Below, piece after piece: positions 25,223 through 33,864 of a stretch of 64,000 nucleotides of DNA (positions within the stretch are counted from its first letter, which is position 1; each line of letters begins with the position of its first letter). Source of the stretch: Betaproteobacteria bacterium UBA2592 (GTDB lineage: Bacteria; Pseudomonadota; Gammaproteobacteria; Burkholderiales; Rhodocyclaceae); NCBI GenBank assembly GCA_002340095.1, contig DDKS01000005.1:1-64000 (forward strand), given 5' to 3'. The position numbers and the translations under genes are program-made. The notes below the pieces were generated by a model that worked only from the letters and a program-made list of their open reading frames with translations, was not told the origin of the DNA and searched no databases.

Positions 25223-27188
25223 GGGCTTCCTTGGGCAGGGTGAAGATGAAGGTGGTGCCCCGGCATCCGGGGCCTTGCCGGTTGGGCTCGAACCACAGGC
25301 GGCCACGGTGGAATTCTATGATGGAACGGCAGATGGAGAGTCCGATGCCCATGCCATCCGGCTTGGTGGTGAAGAAGGCCTCGAACAGGCGTCGGGCGGT
25401 TTCGGGCGGCAGGCCGCAGCCCTGGTCCCGCACCTGCACTTCCACCTCCTGGGGCAGATTGCGCACCTGGATGACGATGCGGCGTTCCGGCAGCGGTGTG
25501 TCGGTCATGGCATCCATGGCGTTGCGCAGCAGGTTGAGCAGCACCTGCTCGATCATCACCTGGTCTGCCATGATCGGGGGCAGGTCCGCTTCCGGCTCGA
25601 ACTCGATGGTGACGTTCCGGGCCCGGGCATCGGCTTCGAGGAGGGCCAGGCTGTCCTCGATCACGTGTTCCAGGTGGCAGAGCTGCAGCTTGGGTTCGCT
25701 CTTGCGCACGAAGGCCTGTACCCGGCGGATGATCTCTCCGGCCCGCTGGGCCTGGCGGCTCAGCTTGTCCAGGGCGACCCGGATTTCCTCGGGCTGCCAG
25801 TTGTCGCCCGCCAGCCGGTTGGCGCAGCCGGTGGCGTAGCTGGCGATGGCGGCCAGGGGCTGGTTCAGTTCATGCGCCAGGGTCGAGGCCATCTCCCCCA
25901 TGGTCACGAGCCGGGAGGTGAACTGCAGCTTTTCCTGCTGCTGCCGCGCCAGTTCTTCGGCCCGGCGCTTTTCCGTCACGTCGAGCACCGAGCCCATCCA
26001 GCCCACGTGGCGGCCGCTGCCATCGATCAGCGGTGCTTCGTAAATCAGGGCCCGGAAGGGGGAGCCGTCCTTGCGCCGGAAATTGATCTCGAAGCCGTCA
26101 CTCGGGGCGTTGCCCGACAGCACGGCCCGGTTCAGAGCCATGGTTTCCTCGATCTCGTCTGGATCCCAGTAGGGCATGGGCGGTTTGTGGCCGATCAGCT
26201 CCTGGGCGGAAAAACCGGTCATCCGGCAAAAGGCCGGGTTTACGTAAACAATCGCACCTTCCAGGTCCCGGGCCCGCATGCCGGCGGTGAGGGAATCTTC
26301 CATGGCCTGGCGGAAGGCGTGTTCCTCGCGCAGGGCCGCTTCCACCTCCAGGCGCCGGCGGATCAGGCGGCGGATTGCCCAGAGGCTCCAGAACACGCCC
26401 AGGGACAAGCAGACGATGGCCACGGCCAGGATGCGCTGGGCCGTGTTGCTCGGGTTGCGGTAGGCCGTCACCTCCAGGGCCAGGCCGTAGCCGGGCGGAT
26501 CCAGGGGGAGCAGGTAATTGAGGCTGGGCGTGCCTGCCACCCGGGATTTCGAGGCATATTCGGTGCCGTTGTCGTCGATCAGCCGCACCCGGTATTTCTC
26601 GGCGAACCACCAGGGGACCTGGTTGCGCAGCAGGACTTCCAGATCCAGCTCGGCCAGCATGAAACCCTGAAAATGCCGGCGGCTGAACACCGGGATGAGC
26701 AGGGGCTGCTTGGCGCCCTCCCTGCCCAGGGCGGGCGCGCCGTAGCTGGGCCGACCCAGGGCCCTGGCCTGCGCGTACAGGTCCCGGTATTCGGGGCGCA
26801 GGCTGATCGGAGCCTGGGCCGGCAGGGTGTCCGCCACCTGCAGCCGTTCGCGTACGAGGCTCAGGCGCGTCAGTTCAGGGGTGCTGTTGAGCAGATGCTG
26901 GCCGCGCAGCCGGAAAATGCTCTGCAGGTTCTCCCCGTCCAGATCCTGGGCCAGTTGTTGCAGCTGGCTTTCGGTGCCGGACAGGTGAAAGCGCAGGTTC
27001 TGTTCGAGCCAGAGCACATCACTGATCAGGATGGCCCGCTGTTCCTGCTGGTCGTTGCGGTGCAGCAGCCAGAGCAGGGCGATCACCGCGAGAATAAGCA
27101 GGGCCGTGCCCAGTTTGGGCAGGGCCAGCATCCAGCCCAGGCCGGAGGCAGGGGCAGGCGGGGGGATGGTTCCAGGGACTTCGGCCAT
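25191..27188 (-). CDS. dctS: C4-dicarboxylate sensor histidine kinase DctS
   Basis: DctS senses C4-dicarboxylates in the periplasm and phosphorylates DctR. The 665-aa protein has two membrane helices (about 26-43 and 251-272) enclosing a double-Cache-like sensor loop, a cytoplasmic PAS domain (about 287-410), a HisKA domain with H439 in AHELNQPL, and a HATPase (NLLRNAMDAM, GMGIGLSI). The length and order match Rhodobacter-type DctS. It is divergent from dctP with 168 bases between. The opposite strand is stop-free across the whole gene, a composition effect. Confidence 0.9.
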   Translation of the reverse strand: MAEVPGTIPPPAPASGLGWMLALPKLGTALLILAVIALLWLLHRNDQQEQRAILISDVLWLEQNLRFHLSGTESQLQQLAQDLDGENLQSIFRLRGQHLLNSTPELTRLSLVRERLQVADTLPAQAPISLRPEYRDLYAQARALGRPSYGAPALGREGAKQPLLIPVFSRRHFQGFMLAELDLEVLLRNQVPWWFAEKYRVRLIDDNGTEYASKSRVAGTPSLNYLLPLDPPGYGLALEVTAYRNPSNTAQRILAVAIVCLSLGVFWSLWAIRRLIRRRLEVEAALREEHAFRQAMEDSLTAGMRARDLEGAIVYVNPAFCRMTGFSAQELIGHKPPMPYWDPDEIEETMALNRAVLSGNAPSDGFEINFRRKDGSPFRALIYEAPLIDGSGRHVGWMGSVLDVTEKRRAEELARQQQEKLQFTSRLVTMGEMASTLAHELNQPLAAIASYATGCANRLAGDNWQPEEIRVALDKLSRQAQRAGEIIRRVQAFVRKSEPKLQLCHLEHVIEDSLALLEADARARNVTIEFEPEADLPPIMADQVMIEQVLLNLLRNAMDAMTDTPLPERRIVIQVRNLPQEVEVQVRDQGCGLPPETARRLFEAFFTTKPDGMGIGLSICRSIIEFHRGRLWFEPNRQGPGCRGTTFIFTLPKEAHDDTPCPSGG

Positions 27189-27292
27189 GGGGGCATCTTA
27201 ACCGAAGCCTCGCATACCGGCAGGTCCGGAGTCGGCCAGGGAGAGGCGCTGTCTGTGGGTTTCCACAATTCCGGTATCACCTTTGGCGTGGC

Positions 27293-27329
27293 GATAATGC
27301 GCGCTCGCCTGTTTCGGGCGATGCGAGCG
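27293..27329 (+). promoter_or_regulatory. dctP leader: -10-like box and inverted repeat
   Basis: GATAAT at 27293-27298 is a plausible -10 box without a strong -35. Immediately downstream CGCTCGC (27302-27308) and GCGAGCG (27323-27329) form a perfect 7-bp inverted repeat. The repeat would lie at the 5' end of the transcript or serve as a DctR-related operator. dctP starts at 27357 with a GGAGGAG site. Confidence 0.4.
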
Positions 27330-27356
27330 TTCATCCAAATCACTGGAGGAGAAAAA

Positions 27357-28361
27357 ATGAAAATTTCTTCACTGCTGTTCGGTCTCCTGGCCTGTGCCGT
27401 GACCGCCACGGCTTCCGCGCAACAGCCTATCGTCATCAAGTTCAGCCACGTGGTGGCCCAGGATACCCCGAAGGGCAAGGCGGCCGATTTCTTCGCCAAG
27501 CGTGCCGGCGAGCTGACCAAGGGCAAGGTCAAGGTCGAGGTCTATCCCAACAGCACCCTGTACAAGGACAAGGAAGAGATGGAGGCCCTGCAACTGGGCG
27601 CGGTGCAGATGCTGGCACCCTCCCTGGCCAAGTTCGGTCCGCTGGGGGTGCGCGAGTTCGAAGTGTTCGATTTGCCCTACATTTTTGACGGCTACGACGA
27701 TCTGCACAAGGTCACCAATGGTCCCGTGGGCAAGCAACTGCTCGCCAAGCTGGAACCCAAGGGCGTGACCGGCCTGGCCTTCTGGGATAACGGCTTCAAG
27801 TCCTTCTCCGCCAACACTCCCATCAAGGTGCCTGCCGACCTGAAGGGCAAGAAGATGCGCATCCAGTCCTCCAAGGTGCTGGAGGAGCAGATGCGGGCCC
27901 TCGGGGCCATGCCTCAGGTGATGGCCTTCTCCGAGGTGTATCAGGCGCTGCAGACCGGCGTGGTGGACGGTACCGAGAACCCCATTTCCAACCTCTACAC
28001 CCAGAAGATGCATGAGGTACAGAAGCACCTGTCCCTGACTGAGCATGGTTACCTGGGCTATGCGGTGATCACCAACAAGAAGTTCTGGGATGGCCTGCCT
28101 GCCGATGTGCGCGGCCAGCTGGAACAGGCCATGAAGGAGGCCACCGACTACGCCAACAAGATCGCCAAGGAAGAGAACGACGCTTCCCTGGCTGCCGTGA
28201 AGAAGTCCGGCAAGACCGCTGTCCATGTGCCCACGGCGGACGAGAAGCTGGCCTTCAAGCGCGCCCTGGTGCCGGTGCACATGAAGATGGAATCCCGTAT
28301 CGGTGCCCCACTGATCCAGTCCATCTACAAGGAAACCGGGTTCGATCCCAACAAGCTCTGA
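27357..28361 (+). CDS. dctP: TRAP transporter substrate-binding protein DctP
   Basis: DctP is the periplasmic receptor of the C4-dicarboxylate (malate, succinate, fumarate) TRAP carrier. The 334-aa precursor has a Sec signal peptide (1-21, ending ASA). The mature part begins with the FSHVVAQDTPKGKAA segment typical of DctP and contains the conserved arginine of the substrate salt bridge in KKMRIQSSK. The ATG is preceded by GGAGGAG; the frame is open far upstream, but that part is antisense to dctS. A terminator-like hairpin separates it from dctQ, expected to give more receptor than membrane subunits. Confidence 0.95.
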   Translation: MKISSLLFGLLACAVTATASAQQPIVIKFSHVVAQDTPKGKAADFFAKRAGELTKGKVKVEVYPNSTLYKDKEEMEALQLGAVQMLAPSLAKFGPLGVREFEVFDLPYIFDGYDDLHKVTNGPVGKQLLAKLEPKGVTGLAFWDNGFKSFSANTPIKVPADLKGKKMRIQSSKVLEEQMRALGAMPQVMAFSEVYQALQTGVVDGTENPISNLYTQKMHEVQKHLSLTEHGYLGYAVITNKKFWDGLPADVRGQLEQAMKEATDYANKIAKEENDASLAAVKKSGKTAVHVPTADEKLAFKRALVPVHMKMESRIGAPLIQSIYKETGFDPNKL

Positions 28362-28374
28362 TTCCGGTGACTGG

Positions 28375-28414
28375 AAAAAACACCCGTCTTCCGCGAGGAA
28401 GCGGGTGTTTTTTT
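28375..28414 (+). terminator. hairpin terminator/attenuator between dctP and dctQ
   Basis: A long stem (28375-28386 with 28402-28413, one bulged T, then CTTCC with GGAAG, loop GCGA) ends in a run of seven Ts. It lies 14 bases before the dctQ ATG, so it must be read through partly if dctQM have no promoter of their own. Confidence 0.88.
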
Positions 28415-28428
28415 GAAGGAGACGTTCC

Positions 28429-29145
28429 ATGAACAAGATTCTTGACCGCCTGGAAGAGATCCTGATCGGCAGCCTGATGGCGGTGTCGACCGTGGTGATC
28501 TTCGTTTCGGTGGTGCATCGCTACCTGTCCGGTTATGCCATTCCCGGCCTGCAGGACTGGTTGCTGTCCATCAATCTGGGATGGGCCCAGGAGCTATGCA
28601 TCATCCTGTTCGTCTGGATGGCCAAGTTCGGTGCCGCCTACGGGGTGCGTACCGGTATCCACGTGGGGGTGGACATCCTCCTGAACAAGCTCGGTGGAAC
28701 CCCCCGGGCCTTCCTGATCCAGGTGGGTCTGATCTGTGGCGTGATCTTCACCGGCCTGATTGGCTATTTCGGTGCCGCCTTCGTCTGGGAAAACGGGATG
28801 GCCTACGAGTATTACCGGCTGATCGGTGTGGAAAACACGAATTTCTATGAAGGGCCCACCACCCCGGACCTGGAGTGGCCGACCTGGATCGTCTATTCCG
28901 CCGTGCCCCTGGGGTCGTTCCTGATGTGCTTCCGGTTCCTGCAGGTCATGGTGAGCTTTGCCCGCACGGGAGAGTTGCCGCAGCACAACCACGGCCATGT
29001 GGAGGGGCTGGATGACGCCACCGAGACCCTGTCCGTGGGTGAGGCTATCGAGATCGCCGAGGAAATCGAGCACCGGCATGCCGGCATGAGTGACGAGGAA
29101 TGGGCCCGCCGCCATCCCGCGCAGGGCAAGACGAAGGAGCAGTGA
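28429..29145 (+). CDS. dctQ: TRAP transporter small permease DctQ
   Basis: DctQ is the small four-helix membrane subunit that joins DctM in the TRAP carrier. The 238-aa protein has hydrophobic segments at about 15-38, 50-68, 88-112 and 148-168. An unusually long, acidic and His-containing cytoplasmic tail of about 60 residues follows (GLDDATETLSVGEAIEIAEE region). It is preceded by GAAGGAGA and lies just after the dctP terminator; dctM follows after 3 bases. Confidence 0.92.
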   Translation: MNKILDRLEEILIGSLMAVSTVVIFVSVVHRYLSGYAIPGLQDWLLSINLGWAQELCIILFVWMAKFGAAYGVRTGIHVGVDILLNKLGGTPRAFLIQVGLICGVIFTGLIGYFGAAFVWENGMAYEYYRLIGVENTNFYEGPTTPDLEWPTWIVYSAVPLGSFLMCFRFLQVMVSFARTGELPQHNHGHVEGLDDATETLSVGEAIEIAEEIEHRHAGMSDEEWARRHPAQGKTKEQ

Positions 29146-29148
29146 GCC

Positions 29149-30435
29149 ATGGCAAATACCCTGATCATTTTCGGCATGCTGGTGGTCCTGATGGCCATTG
29201 GCATGCCGGTGGGCGTGGCCCTCGGCCTGACCGTGCTCACCTTCATGTTTTCCTTTACTTCCGTGCCCCTGGAGTCGGTGGCGCTGAAAATGTTCACTGG
29301 CATCGAGAAGTTCGAGATCATGGCGATCCCGTTCTTCATCCTGGCCGGCAACTTCCTCACCCATGGGGGGGTGGCGCGGCGCATGATCAACTTCGCCACT
29401 TCGATGGTGGGCCACCTGCGCGGCGGCCTGGGCATGTCGGCGGTGCTGGCCTGTGCGCTGTTCGCGGCGGTTTCCGGTTCTTCCCCTGCTACCGTGGTGG
29501 CCATCGGCTCCATCCTGATCCCGGCCATGATCAAGCAGGGCTTTCCCCTGCGCTTTAGCGCCGGGGTGGTGGCTTCGGCCGGCGGCCTTGGCATTCTGAT
29601 CCCGCCTTCCATCGTCATGGTGATGTATGCCGTGACCACCAACTCCTCCGTGGGCGCCCTGTTCATGGCGGGCGTGGTGCCCGGCGTGCTCTTGGCCCTC
29701 ATGCTGGGGCTGTGCACCTGGTATGTGGCGAAGAAGAACAACTATCCCACCCTGCCCCGGGCCTCCTGGGGGGAGCGTTGGCGAAACTTCCGCTCCGCCT
29801 TCTGGGGGCTGATGCTGATCGTGGTGGTGATGGGGGGCATCTACTCCGGCATGTTCACCCCCACCGAGGCGGCGGCCATGAGCGCGGTTTACGCCTTCTT
29901 CATCGCCGTGTTCGTGTACAAGGACCTGAGCTTCAAGCAGATCCCCAAGGTGCTGCTCGATTCGGCCAACATGAGCGCCATGCTGCTGTTCATCATCGCC
30001 AGTGCCGTGCTGTTCTCCTTCATCCTGACCTCGGAGCAGATTCCCCAGCGCATGGCCGATGCCATCGTCGCCAGCGGCCTGGGTCCGGTGGGCTTCCTGC
30101 TCGTGGTGAACCTGCTGCTGCTGGTGGCCGGTGCGTTGATGGAGCCGTCCTCCATCATCCTGATCCTGGCCCCCATCCTGTTCCCGGTGGCCGTGGCCCT
30201 GGGCATCGATCCCATCCACTTCGGGGTGATGATCACGGTGAACATGGAGATTGGCATGATCACACCGCCGGTGGGCCTCAATCTGTTCGTGGCCAGCGGC
30301 GTCACCCACGCGGGCATGACCGAGATGAGCAAGGCGGTGCTGCCCTGGCTCTACACCATGTTCATCTTCCTGGTGATGGTGACTTACATTCCCGAAATTT
30401 CCCTGGCCCTGCCGCGGGCCCTGGGCATGATGTAA
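29149..30435 (+). CDS. dctM: TRAP transporter large permease DctM
   Basis: DctM is the 12-helix ion-coupled transport subunit of the C4-dicarboxylate TRAP system. The 428-aa length is normal. Family segments are evident: MAIPFFILAGNFL, AAVSGSSPATVVAIGS, the IPPSIVMVMYAV loop, MFTPTEAAAMSAVYA and TPPVGLNLFVAS near the end. It completes the dctPQM unit and is followed by an intrinsic terminator at 30463-30491. Confidence 0.95.
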   Translation: MANTLIIFGMLVVLMAIGMPVGVALGLTVLTFMFSFTSVPLESVALKMFTGIEKFEIMAIPFFILAGNFLTHGGVARRMINFATSMVGHLRGGLGMSAVLACALFAAVSGSSPATVVAIGSILIPAMIKQGFPLRFSAGVVASAGGLGILIPPSIVMVMYAVTTNSSVGALFMAGVVPGVLLALMLGLCTWYVAKKNNYPTLPRASWGERWRNFRSAFWGLMLIVVVMGGIYSGMFTPTEAAAMSAVYAFFIAVFVYKDLSFKQIPKVLLDSANMSAMLLFIIASAVLFSFILTSEQIPQRMADAIVASGLGPVGFLLVVNLLLLVAGALMEPSSIILILAPILFPVAVALGIDPIHFGVMITVNMEIGMITPPVGLNLFVASGVTHAGMTEMSKAVLPWLYTMFIFLVMVTYIPEISLALPRALGMM

Positions 30436-30462
30436 GTCCGCAGAGTCTTCCTTGCGTTGTTT

Positions 30463-30491
30463 GCCCCGGCTTTGTCCGGGGCGTTTTTTTT
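30463..30491 (+). terminator. intrinsic terminator after dctM
   Basis: GCCCCGG at 30463-30469 pairs with CCGGGGC at 30476-30482 around a 6-base loop and is followed by eight Ts (30484-30491). Confidence 0.88.
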
Positions 30492-30497
30492 CCACTC

Positions 30498-30506
30498 TGG
30501 TAAAAT
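30498..30506 (+). promoter_or_regulatory. extended -10 promoter of ndk
   Basis: TGGTAAAAT is an extended -10 element (TG, one base, TAAAAT), directly after the dctM terminator. Transcription would start near 30513, about 31 bases before the ndk ATG. Confidence 0.5.
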
Positions 30507-30543
30507 CCGAAGCTTTTTAACCCCTCGTTTTGCGGAGCATTTC

Positions 30544-30972
30544 ATGGCTATCGAACGTACTTTGTCCATCATCAAGCCCGACGCCGTCAAGAAGAACGTC
30601 ATCGGCAAGATCTATTCCCGCTTCGAATCCAACGGCCTGAAAATCGTGGCCTCCAAGATGACCTGGCTGTCTGCCCAGGAGGCTGGCCAGTTCTACGCCG
30701 TGCACAAGGAGCGCCCCTTCTTCAAGGATCTGGTCGAGTTCATGACTTCCGGCCCCGTGATGATCCAGGTGCTCGAAGGTGAGAATGCCATTGCCAAGAA
30801 CCGCGAGCTGATGGGCGCTACCGACCCCAAGAAAGCCGAGCCCGGCACCATTCGCGCCGACTTCGCCGAATCCATCGACGCCAATGCCGTGCATGGTTCC
30901 GATGGGCCCGACACCGCTGCCGTGGAAATCGCCTTCTTCTTCCCCGGCATGAACGTCTATAGCGGCCGCTGA
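30544..30972 (+). CDS. ndk: nucleoside diphosphate kinase
   Basis: Ndk transfers the gamma-phosphate between nucleoside di- and triphosphates through a phosphohistidine. The 142-aa length is typical. H117 in [12 protein letters not shown] is the catalytic histidine, and the N-terminal [16 protein letters not shown] is a family signature. The ATG at 30544 is chosen; the frame is open to 30457 across the terminator, which is not coding. A hairpin follows at 30999-31020 before rlmN. Confidence 0.97.
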   Translation: MAIERTLSIIKPDAVKKNVIGKIYSRFESNGLKIVASKMTWLSAQEAGQFYAVHKERPFFKDLVEFMTSGPVMIQVLEGENAIAKNRELMGATDPKKAEPGTIRADFAESIDANAVHGSDGPDTAAVEIAFFFPGMNVYSGR

Positions 30973-30998
30973 TCGCCGCCGCTGCCAGGCAGGAAGCG

Positions 30999-31020
30999 CC
31001 GGAGGTCGCCTCCGGGTTTT
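30999..31020 (+). terminator. hairpin terminator between ndk and rlmN
   Basis: CCGGAGG at 30999-31005 and CCTCCGG at 31009-31015 form a stem with a 3-base loop followed by GTTTT. The T-run is short, so partial read-through into rlmN is likely. Confidence 0.6.
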
Positions 31021-31048
31021 CTGCCCTGGTGTTGCCAGCAGGTAATTC

Positions 31049-32140
31049 ATGCAGAACCTCCTCGATCTCGATCCCGCCCAACTGACCGCCTGGTTCGCCG
31101 CCCGGGGCGAGAAGCCCTTCCGCGCCACCCAGGTGCTGCGCTGGGTTCACCGTTTCGGGGAGTCCGATTTCGATGCCATGACCGACATCGCCAAGAGCCT
31201 CAGGGAAAAGCTCAAGGCGGAGGCGGTGGTGGTGCCGCCGGCCATCGTTTCCGACAAGCTTTCGGACGACGGCACGCGCAAGTTCCTTTTCGACGTGGGC
31301 AACGGCAATGCCGTGGAGACCGTGTTCATTCCCGAGGATGACCGGGGCACCCTGTGCGTCTCCACCCAGGCGGGCTGCGCCCTCGACTGCTCCTTCTGTT
31401 CCACCGGCAAACAGGGCTTCAACCGCAACCTGACGGTAGCCGAGATCATCGGTCAGCTCTGGCAGGTGAACAAGGCCCTGGGGCGGGATCCCCGGGGCGA
31501 GCGCATCATTTCCAACGTGGTGCTGATGGGCATGGGGGAGCCCCTGGCCAATTTCGAGAATGCCGTGGCCGCCCTGAAGCTGATGCTGGACGACAACTGC
31601 TACGGCCTGTCCCGGCGCCGGGTGACGGTGTCCACTTCCGGCCTGGTGCCGGCCATGGACCGGCTGCGGGACGAATGCCCGGTGGCCCTCGCGGTTTCCC
31701 TGCACGCGCCCAACGACAGGCTGCGGGACGAACTGGTGCCCATCAACCAGAAATATCCGCTGACCGAGCTCATGGCTGCCTGCCGGCGCTATCTGGAAAA
31801 GGCACCCCGGGATTTCGTCACGTTCGAGTACGTCATGCTCGACGGAGTCAATGACCATGACTATGACGCACGGGAGTTGTTGTCCTTGACGCAGGATGTG
31901 CCCTGCAAGTTTAATCTCATCCCTTTCAATCCTTTTCCAGGGTCTCCTTACCGCCGCTCGCGGCCCGAGCGCATCCGGCGATTTGCGGACATCCTGATGG
32001 GGGCGGGGGTGGTTACCACGACCCGCAAGACCCGGGGGGATGACATCGATGCCGCCTGTGGCCAACTGGCCGGCCAGGTGCAGGACAAGACCCGGCGGAC
32101 CGGGCGGCGCATCATCATGCTGGAGGAGTCGAAATCGTGA
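31049..32140 (+). CDS. rlmN: 23S rRNA/tRNA adenine-C2 methyltransferase RlmN
   Basis: RlmN is a radical-SAM enzyme that methylates A2503 of 23S rRNA and A37 of some tRNAs at carbon 2. The cluster motif is C110, C114, C117 (CALDCSFC). The methyl-carrying cysteine is in the C-terminal DAACGQLAG segment (about residue 346). The N-terminal helical domain and total of 363 aa are normal. Its last codons overlap the pilF start by GTGA. This begins the conserved rlmN-pilF-rodZ-ispG-hisS-yfgM-bamB-der run. Confidence 0.97.
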   Translation: MQNLLDLDPAQLTAWFAARGEKPFRATQVLRWVHRFGESDFDAMTDIAKSLREKLKAEAVVVPPAIVSDKLSDDGTRKFLFDVGNGNAVETVFIPEDDRGTLCVSTQAGCALDCSFCSTGKQGFNRNLTVAEIIGQLWQVNKALGRDPRGERIISNVVLMGMGEPLANFENAVAALKLMLDDNCYGLSRRRVTVSTSGLVPAMDRLRDECPVALAVSLHAPNDRLRDELVPINQKYPLTELMAACRRYLEKAPRDFVTFEYVMLDGVNDHDYDARELLSLTQDVPCKFNLIPFNPFPGSPYRRSRPERIRRFADILMGAGVVTTTRKTRGDDIDAACGQLAGQVQDKTRRTGRRIIMLEESKS

Positions 32141-32922
32141 AGAAAACAGCTCTCCTGTCGATTCTGCTGCTGGCTTTGGCCGCTCCTGCGCTGATGGCCC
32201 AGGTGGTGGTGCCCGAATCCACCCACACCACCCAGGTGGCTACCGATGCCCGCACCCGGGCGCGCCTGCATACCGAACTGGGGGCCATGTATTTCCAGGA
32301 TGGCAACATGGCCGTCGCCCTCGAGGAGGCCAAAATCGCCATTGAGGCCGATCCCGGCTACGCCTCGGCCTACAGCCTCCGTGCCCTGGTTCATACCGGG
32401 CTGCGGGAATTCGCCGCAGCGGAGGCGGACTTCAAGAAGGCCCTGAGCCTGGCCCCCGGAGATCCGGACATCAGCAACAACTACGGCTGGTTCCTGTGCC
32501 AGCGGGACCGGCCCCGGGAATCCATCGAATATTTCCTCAGCGCCATCAAAAATCCCCTCTACAGCACTCCCGACCGGGCTTACACCAACGCCGGCGCCTG
32601 TGCCATCAAGGCTGGAGATTACGAGGCTGCCCGGGACTACCTGACCCAGGCCCTGCGCCTGTCCCCCGATGGCGGGGCGCTGGCCCAGCTGCAACTCGCC
32701 CGGCTGGCCTATGTGCAGGGCAAGCTGATCGAGGCCAGGAACCGCTTTCTCGAAGTGATGCGGGTCATCGGCCAGCCTTCCGCGGAATTGCTGTGGCTGG
32801 GCATCCGCATCGAACACAAGCTGGGCAATCAGGCCGAGGTAGACAGCATGACAGCCCAGTTGCGCCGCCTGTATCCCACCTCTCCTGAATTCCAGGAACT
32901 CCTCAAGGGTAACTACGAATGA
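32137..32922 (+). CDS. pilF: type IV pilus biogenesis/stability protein PilF (PilW)
   Basis: PilF/PilW is a TPR protein needed for the PilQ secretin to assemble in the outer membrane. The 261-aa protein has an N-terminal signal sequence (about 1-21) and about six TPR-type helical repeats from residue 45 (for example [20 protein letters not shown]). The usual lipobox cysteine is absent: the signal ends in PALMAQ, suggesting signal peptidase I cleavage rather than lipid anchoring. GTG 32137 overlaps the rlmN stop; the end overlaps rodZ by ATGA. Confidence 0.88.
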   Translation: MKKTALLSILLLALAAPALMAQVVVPESTHTTQVATDARTRARLHTELGAMYFQDGNMAVALEEAKIAIEADPGYASAYSLRALVHTGLREFAAAEADFKKALSLAPGDPDISNNYGWFLCQRDRPRESIEYFLSAIKNPLYSTPDRAYTNAGACAIKAGDYEAARDYLTQALRLSPDGGALAQLQLARLAYVQGKLIEARNRFLEVMRVIGQPSAELLWLGIRIEHKLGNQAEVDSMTAQLRRLYPTSPEFQELLKGNYE

Positions 32923-33851
32923 GTGTGTCGCTGAAACAGGATGAAGCAGTGCTTGACGGCCAGGACGGCGCCGCACCGGCTCCCGAGGTGAGGCGGGTTG
33001 GCGAATTGCTGCGGGCGGGCCGCGAGGCGGTCGGGCTGTCCTGCGCCGAACTGGCGCGCCAGCTGCGGCTCGGAGAGCGCCAGATCGAGGCGCTGGAGCA
33101 AGGGGAGTGGACGCTGCTGCCGGGGAGCACCTTCGTGCGCGGCTTCGTGCGCAACTATGCCAAGGCGGTGCAGCTCGACCCGGCCCCCCTGCTGGCGCAG
33201 CTGGAGCGGGAAACCCAGTTGGTCGCGCCACGCCTCGAACTGCCCGAATCCACCCATGTGACCATACCGGGCCAGGGACGCCGCCTCAGTCGGGATTGGT
33301 TGATGGTGCTGGCCGGCCTGGCGCTGGTGCTCGCGGCGGTGGCGGCCTATTTCTTCCTGCCCGACGAGTTCTGGATCGAAAAGCCGCCCCCGGCCCCGGT
33401 CGGTGTGGCCGAAGCCCCGTCGGGCCAGGCGTCCGCCCCGGGCACTCCCTCGTTCCCGCCGGCAGCGGAGCAGGAAGGGGCGCAGCCGCCGCAGCCTGCC
33501 GATGCCGCCGCGCCCGCAGCCCCGGTCGACGCTCCCGTTCCGGCACCTCAGGCTCAGGCTCAGGCTCAGGCCGCGCCTGCCGTGCCGCCGGCGTCCGGTG
33601 CTGCGTCGGTTGCCGGGGCGACCATCAGTCTCGCCTTCGCCCGGGACTCCTGGGTCGAAGTGCGCGACAAGGACAACAACCTCATCGTTTCCCGCCTGCA
33701 CCCGGCAGGCACGACCCGCGACATCAGTGGTGCCGGGCCCCTCTCCGTCGTGATCGGCAATGCCAGCTACGTGAAGCTGCGTTACAAGGGCCAGGATGTG
33801 CCCTTGCAGCCCAATCCCGAAAGCGACGTGGCCCGTCTGACCCTCCCGTGA
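32919..33851 (+). CDS. rodZ: cytoskeleton protein RodZ
   Basis: RodZ links the MreB cytoskeleton to the elongation machinery. The 310-aa protein has an N-terminal Xre-type helix-turn-helix (about 26-90, ending [14 protein letters not shown]), a single membrane helix (about 127-147), a Pro/Ala/Gln-rich periplasmic linker (about 155-225) and a C-terminal DUF4115 domain ([12 protein letters not shown] to LTLP). The linker contains four copies of a CTCAGG hexamer giving an Ala-Gln repeat. The start overlaps pilF by ATGA, and ispG follows after 13 bases. Confidence 0.92.
   Translation: MSVSLKQDEAVLDGQDGAAPAPEVRRVGELLRAGREAVGLSCAELARQLRLGERQIEALEQGEWTLLPGSTFVRGFVRNYAKAVQLDPAPLLAQLERETQLVAPRLELPESTHVTIPGQGRRLSRDWLMVLAGLALVLAAVAAYFFLPDEFWIEKPPPAPVGVAEAPSGQASAPGTPSFPPAAEQEGAQPPQPADAAAPAAPVDAPVPAPQAQAQAQAAPAVPPASGAASVAGATISLAFARDSWVEVRDKDNNLIVSRLHPAGTTRDISGAGPLSVVIGNASYVKLRYKGQDVPLQPNPESDVARLTLP
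33547..33570 (+). repeat. four CTCAGG hexamer repeats in rodZ linker
   Basis: Four perfect tandem copies of the hexamer encode an alternating Ala-Gln stretch in the periplasmic linker of RodZ. The unit is a multiple of three, so copy-number change would alter linker length without breaking the frame. Confidence 0.85.
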
Positions 33852-33864
33852 GCCGGATATCCCC

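Noticed and set aside
27280..27300. Sigma-54 promoter before dctP
   Set aside because: A TGGC and a downstream GC can be found, but their spacing is two bases too long and the TTGC part is missing.
25179..27356. 726 stop-free codons antisense to dctS, joined in frame to dctP (an apparent 1060-aa protein)
   Set aside because: The frame lies opposite a well-supported kinase gene and encodes no recognisable domain; dctP has its own signal peptide and ribosome site at 27357. GC-rich codon use removes stops from the opposite strand.
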